Of a DNA stretch of 10,178 bases, positions 7,173 to 10,178 are shown in pieces. Below the pieces are notes generated by a model. The model worked only from the letters and a program-made list of their open reading frames with translations, had not been told where the DNA came from and did not search any database. Origin of the DNA: Pseudomonadota bacterium (GTDB lineage Bacteria; Pseudomonadota; Gammaproteobacteria; Burkholderiales; Sulfuriferulaceae); the NCBI GenBank assembly GCA_021790625.1, contig JAJYGL010000099.1:1-10178 (forward strand), written 5' to 3'. The translations under genes and the position numbers were made by a program. Numbering within the stretch: position 1 is the first letter of the stretch; each line of letters opens with the position of its first letter.

Positions 7173-7289
7173 GACTCATTTATCGCAATAAAACGGCGTC
7201 ACTTTACCTGAACAATGCGTCATTTTCATGACAGTTTTTCTGAATGGCAATTTTCAGTCCCATAGCGCATAACACCTTCGTGTCACGCC

Positions 7290-7967
7290 TCATGCCGCCA
7301 GCCGGCCATCCACCAGACGAATGACTCTGTCCATGGCCTGCGCCAGTTCCGCGTCATGCGTGACGACCAGAAAACTGGTGCCCTGTTCCTGATTCAACTC
7401 CCGCATCAGTGCGTAGACGGAAAACGCCGTTTGGCGGTCAAGATTGCCGGTAGGTTCGTCTGCCAGCACGCAGGCCGGTTCGGTGACCAATGCCCGTGCA
7501 ATCGCCACCCGTTGCCGCTCACCACCCGACAGCTCACCCGGCATGTGCATCAATCGAGGTGACAACCCTACCCGTTCCAGTATCTGGCTTGCCTTTGCAC
7601 GCGCGTCGGTGCGTTTCATCCGCCGAATCAGCAGTGGCATCGCCACGTTATCCAACGCAGAAAATTCTGGCAGCAAATGATGGAACTGGTACACAAAGCC
7701 CAGCGAACGATTGCGCCATTCCCCACGCACACGTTCTGTCATGTCGTGAATATTTTTTCCTGACACATGCACGTGGCCGGCGGTCAACTCATCCAACCCA
7801 CCCAACACATGCAGCAACGTCGATTTGCCTGAACCGGACGCCCCCATGACAGCCACCATTTCACCGGCTGCGACAGAAAAACTGACGTTTTTGAGCACAT
7901 CAACCGTCAGACTGCCTTGCCGAAAGGTTTTTTCGACGTTTTCACAGACCAGTACCGGATCATTCAT
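7290..7967 (-). CDS. lolD: Lipoprotein-releasing system ATP-binding protein LolD
   Basis: A 225-residue ABC ATPase that powers release of outer-membrane lipoproteins from the inner membrane to the periplasmic carrier LolA. All nucleotide-binding motifs are present: Walker A GASGSGKST (42-50), Q-loop Gln94 in FVYQFHHLLPEF, which is a LolD/MacB-type sequence, signature LSGGERQ (146-152), Walker B VLADEPT with Asp170 and Glu171, D-loop GNLD (174-177) and switch His204. The ATG at 7967 is chosen because the protein then opens with MNDPVLVCENVEKTF, as expected for the family. The open frame continues upstream to 8168, but only as cysteine- and arginine-rich sequence read out of frame within the permease gene. 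The start overlaps the permease stop codon by 8 bases, implying translational coupling and a shared complex. It is the last gene of the operon. Confidence 0.94.
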   Translation of the reverse strand: MNDPVLVCENVEKTFRQGSLTVDVLKNVSFSVAAGEMVAVMGASGSGKSTLLHVLGGLDELTAGHVHVSGKNIHDMTERVRGEWRNRSLGFVYQFHHLLPEFSALDNVAMPLLIRRMKRTDARAKASQILERVGLSPRLMHMPGELSGGERQRVAIARALVTEPACVLADEPTGNLDRQTAFSVYALMRELNQEQGTSFLVVTHDAELAQAMDRVIRLVDGRLAA

Positions 7968-9204
7968 AACGCAACGCCTCCGCAGGCTGAATACGCGCCG
8001 CGCGCCAACTCGGATACAAGGTCGCCAGCCAGGACAACACCAGCGACACCAGCCCGATCGTCCATACATCGTGCCAGTCCAACCGCGACGGCAATTCACT
8101 GATCTGGTACACGTCGGACGACAAGAAATGTATGCCAAAGGTGTGCTCAATGGCAGGTACCAGAACACTGATATTCAGCGCAATTACCACGCCGGCTACC
8201 AACCCCATGACCGTGCCAATGAGGCCAATCAATGCCCCCTGAATCATGAAAATACGCTGGATACTGGCCGGAGAAGCCCCCAAAGTGCGCAAAATAGCGA
8301 TATCTGCCTGTTTATCGGTCACTACCATCACCAACGTAGACACGATATTGAATGCAGCGACCGCCACGATCAACGACAGAATGATGAACATCACCTGTTT
8401 TTCCATTTGCACGGCGCGAAAAAAATTGCTGTGCGACGCCGTCCAGTCACGCACATAAAAAGCGTTGTGCAATTTTCGTGACAACTGACGCGCCACCTGC
8501 GGCGCCTGATACAAATCATCGAGTTTCAGCCGCAAACCCGACACGCTATCACCGGTGCGGAACAGAACCTGTGCATCCGGCAACGCAATCAGCACCAACC
8601 CGGAGTCATATTCATACAACCCCATATGAAACACGCCTGACACCCGAAACTCTTTCAGGCGCGGTATCATGCCTGCCGGTGTAATCTGCCCTTGCGGCGT
8701 GATGATGGTAATCTTGTCACCCACACTGACCCCCAGCGCATGCGCCAATTCATCACCAATCACCACGTTCCAGCCACCACCATGCAGGCTATTCAAACTA
8801 CCTGCCCGCATATGACGGCCGATATCGGCCACCCGATTTTCCGCTGCCGGATCGATGCCTCGTACCGCCACCCCCTCCACCGCTTGATCGTAAGCGACCA
8901 AACCCTGCCCAGACACATACGGCGCGGCCGCCAGCACGTGAGGTTGTCCAACCACCCATCCTGCCAACTGCTGCCAATCGCTCAGGCTCCCGTCAAACTG
9001 GCTGATTTCCACATGCGACACCACGCCAAGAATGCGGTGACGCAACTCACCCTGAAAGCCATTCATCACCGACAGCACAACGATCAATGCCGCCACGCCA
9101 AGCGCGATGCCAAGCATGGAAGTCAACGAAATAAAAGAAATGAAATGATTACGCCGTTTTGCCCGCGTATACCGCAAGCCAATGAGCCATTCAAAATAAT
9201 GCAC
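7960..9204 (-). CDS. lolC: Lipoprotein-releasing system transmembrane protein LolC/LolE family
   Basis: A 414-residue inner-membrane permease of the lipoprotein-releasing ABC transporter (with LolD), which extracts mature lipoproteins for LolA. The order of segments is typical: helix 1 (about 22-48), a large periplasmic domain (about 49-268), then helices near 271-296, 319-345 and 379-397. FEWLIGLRYTRAKRRNHFISFIS opens the protein and LYPSWRAARIQPAEALRYE closes it. A proline-flanked TPAGMIPRLKEF (175-186) matches the LolC hook that recruits LolA. LolE would have to lie elsewhere, or this is a single-permease LolF-type system. The GTG at 9204 was chosen because it gives the normal family opening and GGGA lies seven bases upstream. 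An in-frame TTG at 9225 would add seven residues. It is preceded by the UbiB-family gene (33-base gap) and overlaps lolD. Confidence 0.92.
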   Translation of the reverse strand: MHYFEWLIGLRYTRAKRRNHFISFISLTSMLGIALGVAALIVVLSVMNGFQGELRHRILGVVSHVEISQFDGSLSDWQQLAGWVVGQPHVLAAAPYVSGQGLVAYDQAVEGVAVRGIDPAAENRVADIGRHMRAGSLNSLHGGGWNVVIGDELAHALGVSVGDKITIITPQGQITPAGMIPRLKEFRVSGVFHMGLYEYDSGLVLIALPDAQVLFRTGDSVSGLRLKLDDLYQAPQVARQLSRKLHNAFYVRDWTASHSNFFRAVQMEKQVMFIILSLIVAVAAFNIVSTLVMVVTDKQADIAILRTLGASPASIQRIFMIQGALIGLIGTVMGLVAGVVIALNISVLVPAIEHTFGIHFLSSDVYQISELPSRLDWHDVWTIGLVSLVLSWLATLYPSWRAARIQPAEALRYE

Positions 9205-9223
9205 AAAGAATCCCAAAAAAACC

Positions 9224-9252
9224 AATTACCCGAACGCTAATTACCCGAACGC
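9224..9252. repeat. 15-bp tandem duplication at the UbiB-family stop codon
   Basis: AATTACCCGAACGC occurs at 9224-9237 and again at 9239-9252, a 15-base period. The second copy encodes the last residues (RSGN) of the UbiB-family protein, and the TAG stop lies at the junction; the first copy is the untranslated echo just before the permease gene. Readthrough of the TAG would repeat RSGN in frame. Confidence 0.75.
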
Positions 9253-10178
9253 CAAATCGAAATAATCACCCACAAACTGTTCAGAAAAGCCAGAATAAAA
9301 CCGATGAATCCCATGAATCGCCAGCCATCCACCGTCATGACGATAGATGAACCAATCACCAGCGACGCCGTCAAAATACCCATCGCAATACGGTTGCTGG
9401 CACGATCCAGTTGACGACCGAACGCATCGAGCCGCTTGAGATCCAGATCGATCCGCAACCGTCCACGCCTCACCTCGCGCATCAATCGCGCCAGATCGCG
9501 CGGCAACCCCGCCACCACCTCAAAGGCTTCCTTGACCCCGCGTCGTCCGCGTTGCATCAACGCATCCGGTGTATAGCGACGCAGAATGACTTCCTGCACA
9601 AATGGCGCCATCAAAGGTGACAACTGAAATTCCGGATCGAGCTGTTGCCCCAGTCCTTCCAGCGTAATCAGTGCCTTGAATAACAGCGTCAAATCTGCCG
9701 GCAACACCAGACCGTTGTCACGAATCAGGCTGGCAATATCATTAAGCAACGACGCCACCCGCACATCCTTGAGCTGAAGATGGTCGTAATTTCCCATCAA
9801 ATCCGCCACATCGTGCGCAAGTTTTACTTCGTCCACCTCAGTTTCACCCGTCCATTCCATCAATATCTGAATCAGGTCGGACTCATCATTATGCGCCAGC
9901 GCATCGAGCAGATTGACCAACTGCTGACGACGAAACTCGGTCAATCGGCCTACCATGCCAAAATCAATCATGCCGATGCGATTACCCGGCAAGTACATGA
10001 CATTCCCCGGATGCGGGTCGGCATGAAAGTAACCATGCACCAGAATCATTTTCAGCACGATGCTGGCGCCGCGCTGCGCCAACAATTTTGTATCCAGCCC
10101 GGATTCCCGTGCTTGCGCCAGATGTGTGCCGACAATCCCCAGCAACTCTTCCTGCACATTCATCCCGGAACGGGTGTA
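9237..10178 (-). CDS. ABC1/UbiB (AarF) family protein kinase-like protein, C-terminal part
   Basis: The 3' part of a gene that runs off the right edge; 313 codons are visible, and the true start lies outside (families are about 500-560 residues). It belongs to the ABC1/UbiB/AarF atypical kinase-like family, whose members support ubiquinone biosynthesis and bind the inner membrane through C-terminal helices. Visible motifs are HGYFHADPHPGN (the catalytic-loop equivalent with the conserved Asp and Asn) and IDFGMVG (the metal-binding DFG). Two hydrophobic helices close the protein, about 259-277 and 283-303 counted from the methionine at 10163. The N-terminal KxGQ motif is outside the window. 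HADPHPGN and DFG are closer to AarF-type members than to the HADMHPGN and DCG of Escherichia coli UbiB, so it may be a paralogue rather than the main UbiB. The frame stays open across the 10163 methionine, so that is not the start. It lies 33 bases upstream of the permease gene, probably in the same operon. Confidence 0.9.
   Translation of the reverse strand, partial: YTRSGMNVQEELLGIVGTHLAQARESGLDTKLLAQRGASIVLKMILVHGYFHADPHPGNVMYLPGNRIGMIDFGMVGRLTEFRRQQLVNLLDALAHNDESDLIQILMEWTGETEVDEVKLAHDVADLMGNYDHLQLKDVRVASLLNDIASLIRDNGLVLPADLTLLFKALITLEGLGQQLDPEFQLSPLMAPFVQEVILRRYTPDALMQRGRRGVKEAFEVVAGLPRDLARLMREVRRGRLRIDLDLKRLDAFGRQLDRASNRIAMGILTASLVIGSSIVMTVDGWRFMGFIGFILAFLNSLWVIISIWRSGN

Noticed and set aside
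7219..7237. GTCAT-TTTC-ATGAC followed by TTTTT as a plus-strand terminator.
   Set aside because: The stem is only five pairs and mostly A/T, and no plus-strand gene ends nearby.
7968..8168. A 67-residue N-terminal extension of LolD.
   Set aside because: It is cysteine- and arginine-rich shadow sequence of the permease gene; LolD proteins start as at 7967.

Overview
The window looks like a chromosomal segment of a Gram-negative proteobacterium, most likely a betaproteobacterium. The evidence is a Lol lipoprotein-release system with a single visible permease gene, a signal-peptide-bearing outer-membrane OprB-type porin ending in phenylalanine, a LysR regulator and an ABC1/UbiB protein. The class-level placement is an inference from gene content and order, not a search result. 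The right part (about 7290-10178) reads like core genome. The left part (1-3180) is visibly richer in A and T, with several homopolymer runs, and looks like accessory DNA.

Left, plus strand, 148-4196: a three-gene cassette with ribosome binding sites ahead of each gene and gaps of only 51 and 65 bases. It encodes a PLP-dependent enzyme of the Orn/Lys/Arg decarboxylase fold, a stand-alone AMP-forming adenylating enzyme, and a 10-helix DMT (EamA) exporter. The natural reading is a small biosynthesis-and-export unit: one enzyme acts on an amino acid, one activates a carboxylate as an acyl-adenylate, and the product leaves through the exporter. I do not recognise the product. A LysR-type regulator (4217-5101, minus) meets the cassette tail to tail.

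Middle, 5129-5667: a gap without an intact gene. It holds a candidate promoter for the LysR gene, a decayed minus-strand remnant of a RhuM-family virulence-protein gene (two frameshifts and a nonsense codon), and a perfect 18-bp palindrome just upstream of that remnant.

5668-7104, minus: a carbohydrate-selective OprB-type porin. It has a good sigma70-like promoter whose -10 hexamer lies inside an imperfect Fur-box-like dyad.

Right, minus strand, 10178-7290: the 3' part of an ABC1/UbiB (AarF) gene, then a LolC-type permease gene, then lolD, tightly packed (33-base gap, then an 8-base overlap), so probably one operon. A 15-bp tandem duplication sits exactly on the stop codon of the UbiB-family gene.
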